In this document: positions 26,741 to 35,808 of the stretch, in pieces
How positions within the stretch are numbered: the stretch's first letter is position 1
Layout: each line of letters opens with the position of its first letter
Source of the DNA: Methylophaga nitratireducenticrescens
Lineage (GTDB): Bacteria > Pseudomonadota > Gammaproteobacteria > Nitrosococcales > Methylophagaceae
Direction: 5' to 3'
Length of the DNA stretch: 64,000 nucleotides
NCBI RefSeq assembly: GCF_000260985.4
Contig: NC_017857.3
Coordinates: 2,427,001 to 2,491,000, forward strand
The notes under the pieces: model-generated
The model's input: the letters and a program-made list of their open reading frames with translations, nothing else
Told to the model about the DNA's origin: nothing
The model's database searches: none
Translations under genes and position numbers: made by a program

Positions 26741-27730
26741 CTATTCGCTTGCCACCTGAATATCAAAATAATTTTCCAGTGCGTTAGGTGACATCATCGT
26801 CGCCATAAATACCAGAAATATTCCAGCGCCTTCTGGACTTTTCGAATTTATATCCAGCTCGACTTGTGGCGTATCGCTATCAATAAACTGGCTGCTGGCT
26901 TCAATCAACTGTGTTCTTAATCCGGGTGAAAGTGCCTGTAAAGCTGAAAACTGTTGCTGAATCTGCAGTTTCAAGCCGGCTTTATATTCTTCTGTAGTCA
27001 TACCTGCACTTTCAGCACCTTGCTCTACTAAAGGCTGCCACGCACCTGCATCTTCAAACTCTATAGCCGCTGTTATCAAACCTGTCTGCAGCCATTCTGC
27101 TGTAACAGCCGACATATCCTCATTATTTCTTAACCGTCTCATCTGACTTTCCAGATCCGGGATCTGGCTAAAGTTGGTATGTAAATTCATCGAAAACAGC
27201 TGTGCCGCATCTTTTTCGGTTAACTCGGGATTATAAAACTGATTCTGCAAATTCAGCGTCAGCTGGCGTTCAACAGGATGATAGCGGTAAGCCAGATGCT
27301 GATTGTGACCGATTTTGTCTTCTTTAATACCCAGATTTCGCAATGCTTCAACTAATGATTGTTCCTGTTGTTCCGTGCCATCACCACCGGTGACAGTAAA
27401 CAAAGCATCCTCCGTTGAGATATCCATCGCATAGATGAAATCCTGCGCCTGATTCAATTCAATATCACTTATCGTCAGTAAACCTATCTGGTGTTTACGC
27501 TCAGCATCATCAGTGATGAGTACATCATTCACCGTAATATCTTTGGTATAGGGGTTGGCAACAACCTCCCCAACTTCGACATGAACACCATTCTGGTTGA
27601 TTTTAGCAACCAGCTCATCAACTAACGCCTGAGCTGCCTGATTCGCCTCATTATTGGCAACAGCATGAGCTCCCCCCAAAGTAATGGCTATTACCAGCAG
27701 AGGCACATAAATGATTTTTTTTCTGAACAC
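26741..27730 (-). CDS. Secreted protein of unknown function
   Basis: Not recognised with certainty. I start it at the GTG at 27730 because GGAG lies 6 bases upstream, giving about 329 residues; TTG codons at 27745 and 27742 are alternatives. A clear signal peptide (KKIIYVPLLVIAITLGGAHA) sends it to the periplasm. The mature part is acidic, glutamine-rich and mixed alpha/beta: VHVEVGEVVANPYTKDITV and ISDIELNQAQDF, with a long helical middle and an ELDINSKSPEGAG strand near the end. This faintly recalls DUF945/YdgA-like proteins, but the similarity is too weak to assign. It stands alone between azurin and another unknown gene. Confidence 0.6.
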   Translation of the reverse strand: MFRKKIIYVPLLVIAITLGGAHAVANNEANQAAQALVDELVAKINQNGVHVEVGEVVANPYTKDITVNDVLITDDAERKHQIGLLTISDIELNQAQDFIYAMDISTEDALFTVTGGDGTEQQEQSLVEALRNLGIKEDKIGHNQHLAYRYHPVERQLTLNLQNQFYNPELTEKDAAQLFSMNLHTNFSQIPDLESQMRRLRNNEDMSAVTAEWLQTGLITAAIEFEDAGAWQPLVEQGAESAGMTTEEYKAGLKLQIQQQFSALQALSPGLRTQLIEASSQFIDSDTPQVELDINSKSPEGAGIFLVFMATMMSPNALENYFDIQVASE

Positions 27731-27895
27731 TGTTGTCTCCAACAAAATGAATACAAAAGCAGAATCGTAGTATGCCTGTATGACTATTAACGAACCAGTT
27801 TAGTTTGAAGCTGATTGCTTTATTTTAAACATCATCAATACATCACCTGATTGTTTATGGGCTTCAAAATACGTTATCGTCAGACTATAAGAGTG

Positions 27896-27918
27896 AAAAA
27901 GCAGGCCATTGACCGGCT
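27896..27918 (-). terminator. Weak rho-independent terminator
   Basis: On the minus strand AGCCGG-TCAATGG-CCTGCT (one mismatched pair) is followed by TTTTTC. It lies about 40 bases past the stop of the gene at 27961. Confidence 0.45.
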
Positions 27919-27960
27919 GGATATTGGTATAATTTAGATTGTTATCAAAACTGAAAAGCA

Positions 27961-28587
27961 TCAAGCTTTGCTACAGATTTTTTCCACACCGTGCTTACCA
28001 TCATGCATACCTCGATAAACCAACCGACATATTTCGTTATCAAGCTCAACCTTGACGCTTTCACCAACATTTAAACGTTTGGATTGATCATTAATGGTAA
28101 ATACAATGCTTCGAGCCGAGGCATAATAATCTCGAAGTGCCAACACGCCCAACTCAGGATAATAGATCGTCTGAAATTCCGGTAAAGCGATTGTCGGAAT
28201 TAAATCCCCACCCTTCTTGTTCAACAATTCTTTTCTCAACACTTCACGATCATGCGAGACCGTTTCCAGTTTACTGGTCAAAGTCTGATTGGCTTGCATC
28301 GCTTGATTCAGGTTTTGACTCAGCTGACTAATCACCGTCTGCGCTTCAGCATTACCCATCGTTAACGTAGACAGCTCCTGAATAGAGTTTTCTAACTCAC
28401 CAAACTGCGTTTGTTGAATATCAATAACCTCCTGAACGCTCATATCGAACAAATCAGGAAACATCAACGCCATCCCCGACTCATAAGCATTCTCAGCCGG
28501 CACCGACACCATAAAACCAATTCCAGCAGCGACTAAAGGCTTTTTGATAAAGTTTTTAATCGGGAAAGTAACTCGTGAAAAATCCAT
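27961..28587 (-). CDS. Coiled-coil protein of unknown function
   Basis: 208 residues, not recognised. The N-terminus has a short hydrophobic stretch (PLVAAGIGFMVSV) after a basic patch, perhaps an anchor. Residues 50-125 are predicted coiled coil (ELENSIQELSTLTMGNAE, then QNLNQAMQANQTLTSKLE). The C-terminal 70 residues are beta-rich (ARSIVFTINDQSKRLNVGE, then ICRLVYRGMHDG) and have two cysteines. AAGGAG precedes the ATG. A coiled-coil stalk with a small terminal domain suggests an envelope or scaffold role, but this is speculation. Confidence 0.6.
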   Translation of the reverse strand: MDFSRVTFPIKNFIKKPLVAAGIGFMVSVPAENAYESGMALMFPDLFDMSVQEVIDIQQTQFGELENSIQELSTLTMGNAEAQTVISQLSQNLNQAMQANQTLTSKLETVSHDREVLRKELLNKKGGDLIPTIALPEFQTIYYPELGVLALRDYYASARSIVFTINDQSKRLNVGESVKVELDNEICRLVYRGMHDGKHGVEKICSKA

Positions 28588-28697
28588 GTTTTCACCACTC
28601 CTTAATCAACGTTTATAATCACGGTTTATAGCATATTTGAATAAATAGGTCGTACGGAAAAGAGCTTTATGTGCATTGTAAATGAAAGTAATTAACT

Positions 28698-29003
28698 TCA
28701 GATCTGCCTAAGCGCGTTCTTTTCATTCCTGTTCAGCTTGATGGAAGGCTTCTTGGGTTGAAAGGTATAAGCGACCAGTCCAGCCATAAGGTGAAACATA
28801 AAACTAACAGGACTACGGTGCCGAGAATGCCCAATTTGCGAGATATTCTTGAGTTGGTCAAAAATCGTCTCAATCACATAACGTTTCCTCAGCATCAGCC
28901 TATCTCATAATGACATCAGTTGCGGTTTCATATTCTGGCGAATGCCGGTGACCAGCTTGATGCCCCGCGGCGATAATGAGTCTTTAAGTGTCTGAAACAA
29001 ATA
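28698..29003 (-). pseudogene. IS982-family transposase remnant, C-terminal part with in-frame stop
   Basis: Reading the minus strand from 29003, one frame gives YLFQTLKDSLSPRG, KLVTGIRQNMK, then a TGA at 28905-28907 where a tryptophan codon would fit, then [19 protein letters not shown] and [10 protein letters not shown]. The RYVIET glutamate is the last acidic residue of an IS982-type DDE domain. The N-terminal two-thirds are missing or unrecognisable above 29003, and no terminal inverted repeats are apparent, so the element is dead. Confidence 0.75.
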
Positions 29004-29204
29004 ACATTCTGCTTAGATGTCAGGTATTAATAATACAGTCTGATGGGATAGCGCTTTAAACTAGAGTTTGTCTGCAGTAAACAGTTTACTTTTATCCACT
29101 TTTTAGGTGCTGGCAAATTCGATACATCGTGTACGGGGATGGTTTTGCGATCGATTACTGGTCTAAGCGTTATTGAACACAAGAAAACGCCAAATAGCAG
29201 ACAT

Positions 29205-29225
29205 AAAAAAAAGCGCCTTAGGCGC
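29205..29225 (-). terminator. Terminator of the uvrC-pgsA-tRNA operon
   Basis: GCGCC-TTA-GGCGC (29213-29225) is followed on the minus strand by eight Ts. It lies about 30 bases past the 3' end of tRNA-Cys. Confidence 0.85.
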
Positions 29226-29255
29226 CTTAACTATTTGATATTATTGACTTTTTAA

Positions 29256-29329
29256 TGGAGGCTGGGGTCGGAATCGAACCGGCGTACACGGAGTTGCAGT
29301 CCGCTGCATAACCACTCTGCCACCCAGCC
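29256..29329 (-). tRNA. cysT: tRNA-Cys (GCA)
   Basis: 74 nt with an encoded CCA. The acceptor stem GGCTGGG/CCCAGCC is perfect, the discriminator is U as expected for cysteine, the T-arm has GGTTCGATTCC, and the anticodon loop CTGCAAC gives GCA. Confidence 0.96.
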
Positions 29330-29362
29330 GGGGTATGTCTTTTTTTCTTAGGGTCCAAGACT

Positions 29363-29402
29363 AAAAAGCCGCAGTAGTGATTTGAACTGACCGCGGCTTT
29401 TT
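29363..29402 (-). terminator. Long inverted repeat between the two tRNA genes
   Basis: AAAAAGCCGC (29363-29372) and GCGGCTTTTT (29393-29402) are perfect 10-bp inverted copies with a 20-base loop, able to act as a terminator or processing signal in either direction. A minus-strand transcript from uvrC would have to pass it to reach tRNA-Cys. Confidence 0.6.
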
Positions 29403-29409
29403 GTATTCT

Positions 29410-29484
29410 TGGAGCGGGAAACGAGATTCGAACTCGCGACCCCAACCTTGGCAAGGTTGTGCTCTACCACTGAGCTATTCCCGC
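29410..29484 (-). tRNA. glyW: tRNA-Gly (GCC)
   Basis: 75 nt with CCA. The acceptor stem GCGGGAA pairs with TTCCCGC, the D-arm has AGCTCAGTGGTAGAGC, the anticodon stem-loop CCTTGCCAAGG gives GCC, and the T-loop is GAGTTCGAATCTC. Confidence 0.96.
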
Positions 29485-29522
29485 TTAGGAAGACGTGCAT
29501 TATAGGCACTTAATATTTTCTG

Positions 29523-30080
29523 TCAACCCTTATCTACCAACACTGGTAAGGCTGCCTTCAGGTAACTGATCATTGAGGTCAATGTCAGCAAAGCCGCCAC
29601 ATATAACAAGCCCACGCCGATTTCGAAAACCGGTAATCCAAACAGTTTGTTATGAAATATTAAGCAACCGATAGCGACCATTTGAAAGGTGGTTTTCCAC
29701 TTGCCGATGGAGGAAACCTGAACCACATGACGGGCACCAATTTCGGCCATCCATTCGCGTAATGCGGAAATGGTAATTTCACGAAATACGATGACAATCA
29801 CCGGAAGCAGAATAAACCAGACCGGCGATTTGAAGAGAATCAGCAGTAACGCCACCACCACAATTAATTTATCCGCGACTGGATCAATAAACGCTCCAAA
29901 GGGCGAGGTGAGATTCATCCGTCGTGCCAAGTAGCCATCAAGCCAATCCGTGATACCCGCCAGCACAAAGACAATGGTGGCCCACAAAGGAGCATATGGA
30001 CTGGGAAGGAAATACAGTACTACCAGAACAGGTATTAAAAGCACCCTGAGCAGACTGAGTAAATTAGGTAAATTCAGCAT
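29523..30080 (-). CDS. pgsA: CDP-diacylglycerol-glycerol-3-phosphate 3-phosphatidyltransferase
   Basis: 185 residues, the usual PgsA length. It makes phosphatidylglycerophosphate, the committed step to phosphatidylglycerol and cardiolipin, in the inner membrane. The CDP-alcohol phosphotransferase motif DG-x2-AR-x8-G-x3-D-x3-D is complete (TDWLDGYLARR, then FGAFIDPVADK), and four to six hydrophobic segments follow. It sits 53 bases after uvrC and immediately before tRNA-Gly, the same order as in E. coli. Confidence 0.95.
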   Translation of the reverse strand: MLNLPNLLSLLRVLLIPVLVVLYFLPSPYAPLWATIVFVLAGITDWLDGYLARRMNLTSPFGAFIDPVADKLIVVVALLLILFKSPVWFILLPVIVIVFREITISALREWMAEIGARHVVQVSSIGKWKTTFQMVAIGCLIFHNKLFGLPVFEIGVGLLYVAALLTLTSMISYLKAALPVLVDKG

Positions 30081-30133
30081 AAATCGTTTCGTTATAAGCT
30101 TTAGATAACGCTTATGTTAGCACTATGACGTCT

Positions 30134-31975
30134 TTAATTGTCTGGATGAAACATATCGTAAATTTTTTGTGCCAGGGCAGCACTGATTCCATCGACTCTC
30201 TGCAGATCTTCAACACCAGCGCGTTTTACCTCCTGGAGCCCGCCAAATTGCTGCAATAATTTTTGACGACGCTTTGGGCCTAATCCGGCAATATCTTCCA
30301 ATGTTGAGCTTTTACGCGCTTTGGCACGGCGTTGACGATGACCGGTAATGGCAAAGCGATGCGCTTCATCCCGGACTTGCTGAAGTAAATGTAATGCAGG
30401 TGAATCAGCGGATAAGGTAACTTCGCCAGCCCGACCAACCAGAAATAAGGTTTCTTCACCGGGTTTACGTGCAGGACCTTTGGCGATCCCCAAAATGGGC
30501 AGATCACTTAAATTCAGCTCAGCCAGCACTTCCTGCGCTTCTTTAATCTGTCCCTTACCACCATCTATCAGCAGTAAATCCGGTCGTTTACCCTCCCCGT
30601 TATTCAAACGGGTAAACCGGCGGCTCAGTGCCTGATGCATGGCGGCATAATCATCGCCACCGGTAATGCCTTCGATATTGAATTTGCGGTAATCGCTTTT
30701 AATCGCGCCTTCCAGTCCGAACACCACGCAGGAAGCCACTGTGCGCTCACCACTGGTGTGACTGATATCGAAACACTCAATACGTTTGGGCATTTCATCC
30801 AGCTCTAATACATCCTGCAAAATTTCAAAACGCTGTAATAAATTGGAGCGGCTGCTGATGCGTTGGGTCAGGCTGATATCAGCATTGGTCATAGCCATCT
30901 GTAACCAGCGTGTCGCATGGCCACGTTGCGGCTTACGTAGACTGACTTTATGTCCTGATTCGGTTTGTAACACTTCCTGTAACAGCTGCGATTCTTCAAC
31001 TTCATGGCTCAGCAGGATTTCCGCCGGCACATCTTTGCCCAGATAATACTGTGGTATAAAGGCCGCCAGTAATTCTGACTCGGTCAAATCCGACGATCCT
31101 TTAGGGAAATAGGATTTGCTACCTAAATTACGTCCGCCTCGTACAAAACTGACTTCTACTACGGCTATACCATCTCTGACTATCGCCGCCAGCACATCAG
31201 AATCACCTTGCATCGAGCTGACATACTGGCGTTCCTGCACCCGGCGTAAACTGATGATTTTGTCACGGATAAATGCCGCCTGTTCAAACTGCAGATTCTG
31301 TGACGCCGTGTCCATCTGTTGGCTCAACTCATCCATCACCTGCTGGTTTTTGCCTTCCAGGAACATAATGGTGTGCTGCACATCTTTTTGATAATCGCTT
31401 TCAGAGACTAAATCTACACAAGGCGCGGTACAGCGTTTAATTTGATATTGCAGACAGGGTCGGCTGCGATTTTGATAATAACTGTCCTCACACTGACGTA
31501 CCGGAAACAGTTTTTGTAATAGATTCAGGCTTTCCCGAACCGCCCCGGCACTGGGATAAGGTCCAAAGTATTTGCCTTTTTTACGCTTGGCACCGCGATG
31601 AACGCTTAAGCGAGGAAATTTATCACCTGATATCAATAAGTAAGGGTAGCTTTTATCATCCCTCAATAACACGTTATATCGTGGCATCAACTCCTTGATC
31701 AGATTATTTTCCAGAATCAAGGCTTCATTTTCAGTATGCGTCACAGTGGTTTCAATCGCAGCGATCTGCGCCACCATCACCTGAGTTTTACTGGTTAAAC
31801 CACTGCTGCGAAAATAACTGCCAACACGTTTTTTGAGGTTTTTCGCCTTACCGACATAAATGACCGTGCCTTCCGCATCCAGCATACGGTAGACACCAGG
31901 ACGACTGGTAAGTGATTTTACAAAACTGACCGGTTCGAATTGGGATTCTATATTTGGGTTTTCAGCCTGACTCAT
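30134..31975 (-). CDS. uvrC: Excinuclease ABC subunit C
   Basis: 613 residues, full length. UvrC makes the two incisions of nucleotide-excision repair. The N-terminal GIY-YIG nuclease begins GVYRMLDAEGTVIYVGKAKNLKKRV (residues about 26-50). A cysteine-rich linker (CEDSYYQNRSRPCLQYQIKRCTAPC) follows, then the UVR motif for UvrB contact (about 205-235), the RNase H-like 5' nuclease (ECFDISHTSGE, LLLIDGGKGQ) and C-terminal helix-hairpin-helix repeats (DIAGLGPKRRQKLL). It is 12 bases after a small membrane protein gene and upstream of pgsA. Confidence 0.96.
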   Translation of the reverse strand: MSQAENPNIESQFEPVSFVKSLTSRPGVYRMLDAEGTVIYVGKAKNLKKRVGSYFRSSGLTSKTQVMVAQIAAIETTVTHTENEALILENNLIKELMPRYNVLLRDDKSYPYLLISGDKFPRLSVHRGAKRKKGKYFGPYPSAGAVRESLNLLQKLFPVRQCEDSYYQNRSRPCLQYQIKRCTAPCVDLVSESDYQKDVQHTIMFLEGKNQQVMDELSQQMDTASQNLQFEQAAFIRDKIISLRRVQERQYVSSMQGDSDVLAAIVRDGIAVVEVSFVRGGRNLGSKSYFPKGSSDLTESELLAAFIPQYYLGKDVPAEILLSHEVEESQLLQEVLQTESGHKVSLRKPQRGHATRWLQMAMTNADISLTQRISSRSNLLQRFEILQDVLELDEMPKRIECFDISHTSGERTVASCVVFGLEGAIKSDYRKFNIEGITGGDDYAAMHQALSRRFTRLNNGEGKRPDLLLIDGGKGQIKEAQEVLAELNLSDLPILGIAKGPARKPGEETLFLVGRAGEVTLSADSPALHLLQQVRDEAHRFAITGHRQRRAKARKSSTLEDIAGLGPKRRQKLLQQFGGLQEVKRAGVEDLQRVDGISAALAQKIYDMFHPDN

Positions 31976-31987
31976 TAAATTTCGTAA

Positions 31988-32197
31988 TTAAGAATTATCG
32001 TCTTTCCGTGGAGAATATTGGCGCTGATAACATTTATGGGCCTGATAAAAACTGTTAGCAGACAAACCTAGCAAAATTAATCCACCGATTACTGCAGGTA
32101 CATTTTCGTGATAAAAATAAAACATGGCCAAGGCAGCTAATAACTCAGCAGTGCCAATAACTTTTAATAACACAACATTTTCCGTTCGTTTTACCAT
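31988..32197 (-). CDS. Small membrane protein of unknown function
   Basis: 69 residues with two hydrophobic helices (about 8-28 and 33-50) and a charged C-terminus (SPRKDDNS). Not recognised. It begins the minus-strand uvrC operon, divergent from mfd by 80 bases. GGAGAGGG precedes the ATG, which supports translation. Confidence 0.6.
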   Translation of the reverse strand: MVKRTENVVLLKVIGTAELLAALAMFYFYHENVPAVIGGLILLGLSANSFYQAHKCYQRQYSPRKDDNS

Positions 32198-32277
32198 GTT
32201 CCCTCTCCGCTTCGTTGCAAAATTTTGACTATAGCATTAACACTTATCATTTATAAGGACATTATCCTGTTTGAAAA

Positions 32278-35200
32278 ATGCTGGATGCTGTACGTGGTCA
32301 AGTATGGGAAAATAACGCGCTTTCTCATTTCACTATCAGGGTATCACTCTTGCCAGCTAATTTGCTTCAGCCTGTCTTACCAGCTTCAGCCAAAGATCAA
32401 CTTCGTGCCGGACAATTATACGGCAGTGCACAGGGGTTGCTGTTAGCAAAAGCAGCTCAGCAACATAATGGTCCATTATTAGTGGTCACTGATGATGTTA
32501 CCAGTGCCCATCGGCTTGAACTGGAAATTCGTTTTTATCTGGGCGATACCGAGCTGCCGATATTGCATTTCCCGGATTGGGAAACCTTGCCTTACGACAG
32601 CTTTTCACCGCATCAGGATATTGTTTCAGAACGGCTGCAGACATTACATCAACTGCCCGACTTTAAACGCGGCATTTTACTGGTGCCGATTGCCACCCTG
32701 ATGCAGCGCATTGCACCGCGAGCCTTTCTCGATGGTAATCACCTGGAACTGAAGATTGGCGATCAGTTTGATATTGAGCAATGGCGATTGAAACTGGAAA
32801 AATCCGGTTACCGGAATGTTGCCCAGGTGATTGAGCACGGTGAGTTTGCGGTTCGCGGTGCGATTATAGATTTGTTCCCAATGGGCAGTCGGCATCCTTA
32901 CCGTATTGATTTGTTTGATGATGAGATTGATACGCTACGAACCTTTGATCCGGAAACCCAGCGCTCCATCGACTCCATTGATCAGATACAGCTGTTACCG
33001 GCACGAGAGTTTCCAGTTAATGACGACAGTATTGCGCTGTTCCGTAAACAATTCCGTCAGTATTTTGATGGGGATCCGCAACGCAGTCTGATTTATCGGG
33101 AAGTCAGTGCCGGCAATATGCCGGGTGGTATCGAGTTTTATCTGCCCCTATTTTTTGAGCAAACCGCCCGTCTCACCGACTATCTGCCAGATAACACGCT
33201 GTTAGTTCAGCTCAATGACACCTTTAATGCGGCTGAACTGTTCTGGCAGGAAATCCAGATCCGTTACCGTCAGCATAGTGTCGATCCAGAAAGACCATTG
33301 TTACCCCCTATCAATGTCTTTGTTCCGGTAGAAGAATTATTCAGTCAGTTCAAACGGTGGCAACGATTGCAATGCCAGAACTTTGAATTGGATGGCTCGG
33401 CAGGTAACAGCAACTATGCCACGGTGATGCCACCCTCATTACCGCTGAACTCCAAGCAGGATCGTCCCTGCGAAGCATTACATCAGTTTATTGATAAATT
33501 CAGTGGCCGGATCTTAATCGCTGCCGAATCAGCCGGGCGTCGTGAAACCCTGCTGGACCTGTTGCGTAAAAACCAGCTGCAACCCAAAGTCGTCGACAAC
33601 TGGGATGCTTTTATTAATGAAAGCGCTCCGCTATGTATTACCGTAGCTCCACTCGAACAGGGTTTGCTGCTGCAAATTGAAAATATAGCGGTTGTTGCTG
33701 AAACGCAGCTGTTCGGCCAACAGGTTATGCAACGTCGCCGTCGCAGCCGTAAAAAACGTGACTCCGATGCCATCATCCGTAACCTTGCTGAACTGACCAT
33801 TGGTGATGCCGTGGTGCATGAAGATCATGGTGTTGGCCGCTATCTGGGTCTGCAAACACTAGATGTTGGTGATGTGGCTACTGAATATGTCACATTGGAA
33901 TATGCCAAGGGCGACAAGCTCTATGTCCCCGTCGCTTCATTGGATTTAATCAGTCGCTATTCAGGTTCTGCTCCTGAACTTGCCCCGCTACATCAGCTTG
34001 GTACCACGCAATGGGAAAAAGCCCGCCGCCGTGCCGCTGAGAAAGTACGTGATGTGGCAGCAGAGTTACTCGATATTTATGCCAAACGCGCTGCCAACAA
34101 AAAACCGCCGATGCAGTCGCCTGATGAACAATATGAAGCCTTCTCCGCAGCATTCCCGTTTGAAACCACCCCAGACCAACAGGATGCCATTGATGCGGTG
34201 ATTGCCGATATGCAATCAGAAACGCCTATGGACCGCTTGGTTTGCGGTGATGTTGGCTTCGGTAAAACTGAAGTCGCAATGCGCGCCGCTTTTCTGGCCG
34301 TTCAATCCGGCAAACAGGTTTTGGTTCTGGTGCCCACCACCCTGCTCGCTCAGCAGCATTATGAAAATTTCAAAGATCGCTTTGCTGACTGGCCTATGCG
34401 AGTGGAAGTTTTGTCCCGCTTCCGCAATAAAAAACAGCTTGATGATGTGAAATCAGCAATTAGCGAAGGGACTGCCGATATCGTCATCGGTACCCATAAA
34501 TTATTACAGCAGGATATTGATCCCAAACGACTGGGTTTGTTTATTCTCGATGAAGAACATCGTTTCGGGGTCACACAGAAAGAACAGCTGAAAAAATATC
34601 GCGCCCAAATCGATGTTCTCACTTTGACCGCAACACCGATTCCACGAACACTAAATATGTCTATTTCCGGTATTCGTGATTTATCGATTATTGCCACAGC
34701 ACCTGCACGCCGTTTGGCAATAAAAACCTTTGTCTTACAATGGGATGCCGACAAAATCCGCGAAGGTATGCTGCGTGAAATCAAACGTGGCGGACAAGTT
34801 TACTTCTTGCATAACAAGGTCGAAGACATTGATCGGGTGGCACGCGAACTGGAAACCTTAATGCCGGAAGCGCGCATTGCCGTTGCCCACGGGCAGATGC
34901 GTGAACGTGAGCTGGAACAGGTCATGCTCGACTTTTACCATCAGCGTTTTAATGTGCTGGTTTGTACCACCATTATTGAAACCGGTATCGACGTACCAAC
35001 CGCCAATACCATCTTTATTGATAGAGCCGATAAATTAGGCTTGGCGCAGCTTTATCAAATTCGTGGGCGTGTCGGTCGGTCGCATCACCGTGCTTATGCT
35101 TATTTAATCACCCCACCGCAACAGGCCATGACAGCTGATGCGATAAAACGTCTTGAAGCGATTGAGTCGATTGAAGATTTGGGCGCAGGCTTTACCCTGG

Positions 35201-35808
35201 CGACCCACGATATGGAAATTCGTGGTGCCGGTGAATTACTGGGTGATGAGCAAAGCGGCCAGATGCAGGAAATTGGCTTTACCTTATATAACGAACTGCT
35301 GGAACGTGCGGTCAATGCATTGAAATCGGGCAAAACGCCGGATCTGGATAATATGGCGCGCCACACCGTAGAAATCGATCTGCATGTTCCGGCGTTGATT
35401 CCATCCGACTATCTGCCTGATGTGCATACCCGACTGGTGTTATATAAACGCATTGCGGCGGCGGCAGATAAAGAAGCCTTACGTGAAATGCAGGTGGAAA
35501 TGATTGATCGGTTTGGTCTGTTACCCGAACCGGTACAAACCCTGTTTGCTGTCCATGAATTACGTCTTAAAGCCAAAACTATCGGCATCCGTAAAATCGA
35601 TGTTTATGATCAGGGCGGTCGTTTGTTGTTTGAGAAAGAGCCGCAGGTAGAACCAATGACCATTATTCAATTGATTCAGAAACAACCTTCCCGTTTCAAA
35701 CTGGATGGTCAGGATAAATTGCGCTTTACTGATAATATGCCGGATGTTGAAAGCAGGATCATGGTCATAGATACACTGCTGGATAACCTGTTGAAACCGG
35801 CCGCCTGA
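32278..35808 (+). CDS. mfd: Transcription-repair coupling factor
   Basis: 1176 residues from the first ATG. Mfd displaces stalled RNA polymerase and recruits UvrA. The UvrB-like N-terminus includes DWETLPYDSFSPHQD; the polymerase-interacting domain is near 500-570 (VVHEDHGVGRYLG); the translocase has Walker A GDVGFGKTE and DEEH (LDEEHRFG), then TATPIPRT and the GRVGRS motif; the TRCF domain ends the protein. The first 24 residues have no counterpart in E. coli Mfd, and a TTG at 32350 with AGGG 8 bases upstream is a credible real start (1152 residues). An in-frame TGA lies two codons before 32278. Confidence 0.95.
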   Translation: MLDAVRGQVWENNALSHFTIRVSLLPANLLQPVLPASAKDQLRAGQLYGSAQGLLLAKAAQQHNGPLLVVTDDVTSAHRLELEIRFYLGDTELPILHFPDWETLPYDSFSPHQDIVSERLQTLHQLPDFKRGILLVPIATLMQRIAPRAFLDGNHLELKIGDQFDIEQWRLKLEKSGYRNVAQVIEHGEFAVRGAIIDLFPMGSRHPYRIDLFDDEIDTLRTFDPETQRSIDSIDQIQLLPAREFPVNDDSIALFRKQFRQYFDGDPQRSLIYREVSAGNMPGGIEFYLPLFFEQTARLTDYLPDNTLLVQLNDTFNAAELFWQEIQIRYRQHSVDPERPLLPPINVFVPVEELFSQFKRWQRLQCQNFELDGSAGNSNYATVMPPSLPLNSKQDRPCEALHQFIDKFSGRILIAAESAGRRETLLDLLRKNQLQPKVVDNWDAFINESAPLCITVAPLEQGLLLQIENIAVVAETQLFGQQVMQRRRRSRKKRDSDAIIRNLAELTIGDAVVHEDHGVGRYLGLQTLDVGDVATEYVTLEYAKGDKLYVPVASLDLISRYSGSAPELAPLHQLGTTQWEKARRRAAEKVRDVAAELLDIYAKRAANKKPPMQSPDEQYEAFSAAFPFETTPDQQDAIDAVIADMQSETPMDRLVCGDVGFGKTEVAMRAAFLAVQSGKQVLVLVPTTLLAQQHYENFKDRFADWPMRVEVLSRFRNKKQLDDVKSAISEGTADIVIGTHKLLQQDIDPKRLGLFILDEEHRFGVTQKEQLKKYRAQIDVLTLTATPIPRTLNMSISGIRDLSIIATAPARRLAIKTFVLQWDADKIREGMLREIKRGGQVYFLHNKVEDIDRVARELETLMPEARIAVAHGQMRERELEQVMLDFYHQRFNVLVCTTIIETGIDVPTANTIFIDRADKLGLAQLYQIRGRVGRSHHRAYAYLITPPQQAMTADAIKRLEAIESIEDLGAGFTLATHDMEIRGAGELLGDEQSGQMQEIGFTLYNELLERAVNALKSGKTPDLDNMARHTVEIDLHVPALIPSDYLPDVHTRLVLYKRIAAAADKEALREMQVEMIDRFGLLPEPVQTLFAVHELRLKAKTIGIRKIDVYDQGGRLLFEKEPQVEPMTIIQLIQKQPSRFKLDGQDKLRFTDNMPDVESRIMVIDTLLDNLLKPAA

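Noticed and set aside
29025-29166. Open frame of about 45 codons upstream of the transposase remnant (contains PVIDRKTIPVHD)
   Set aside because: It has no start codon with a ribosome site, no recognisable similarity and is out of frame with the transposase part, so it is most likely chance.
29227-29454. 75-residue ORF across the two tRNA genes
   Set aside because: It runs antisense through tRNA genes whose structure is certain; such ORFs are a known annotation artefact.
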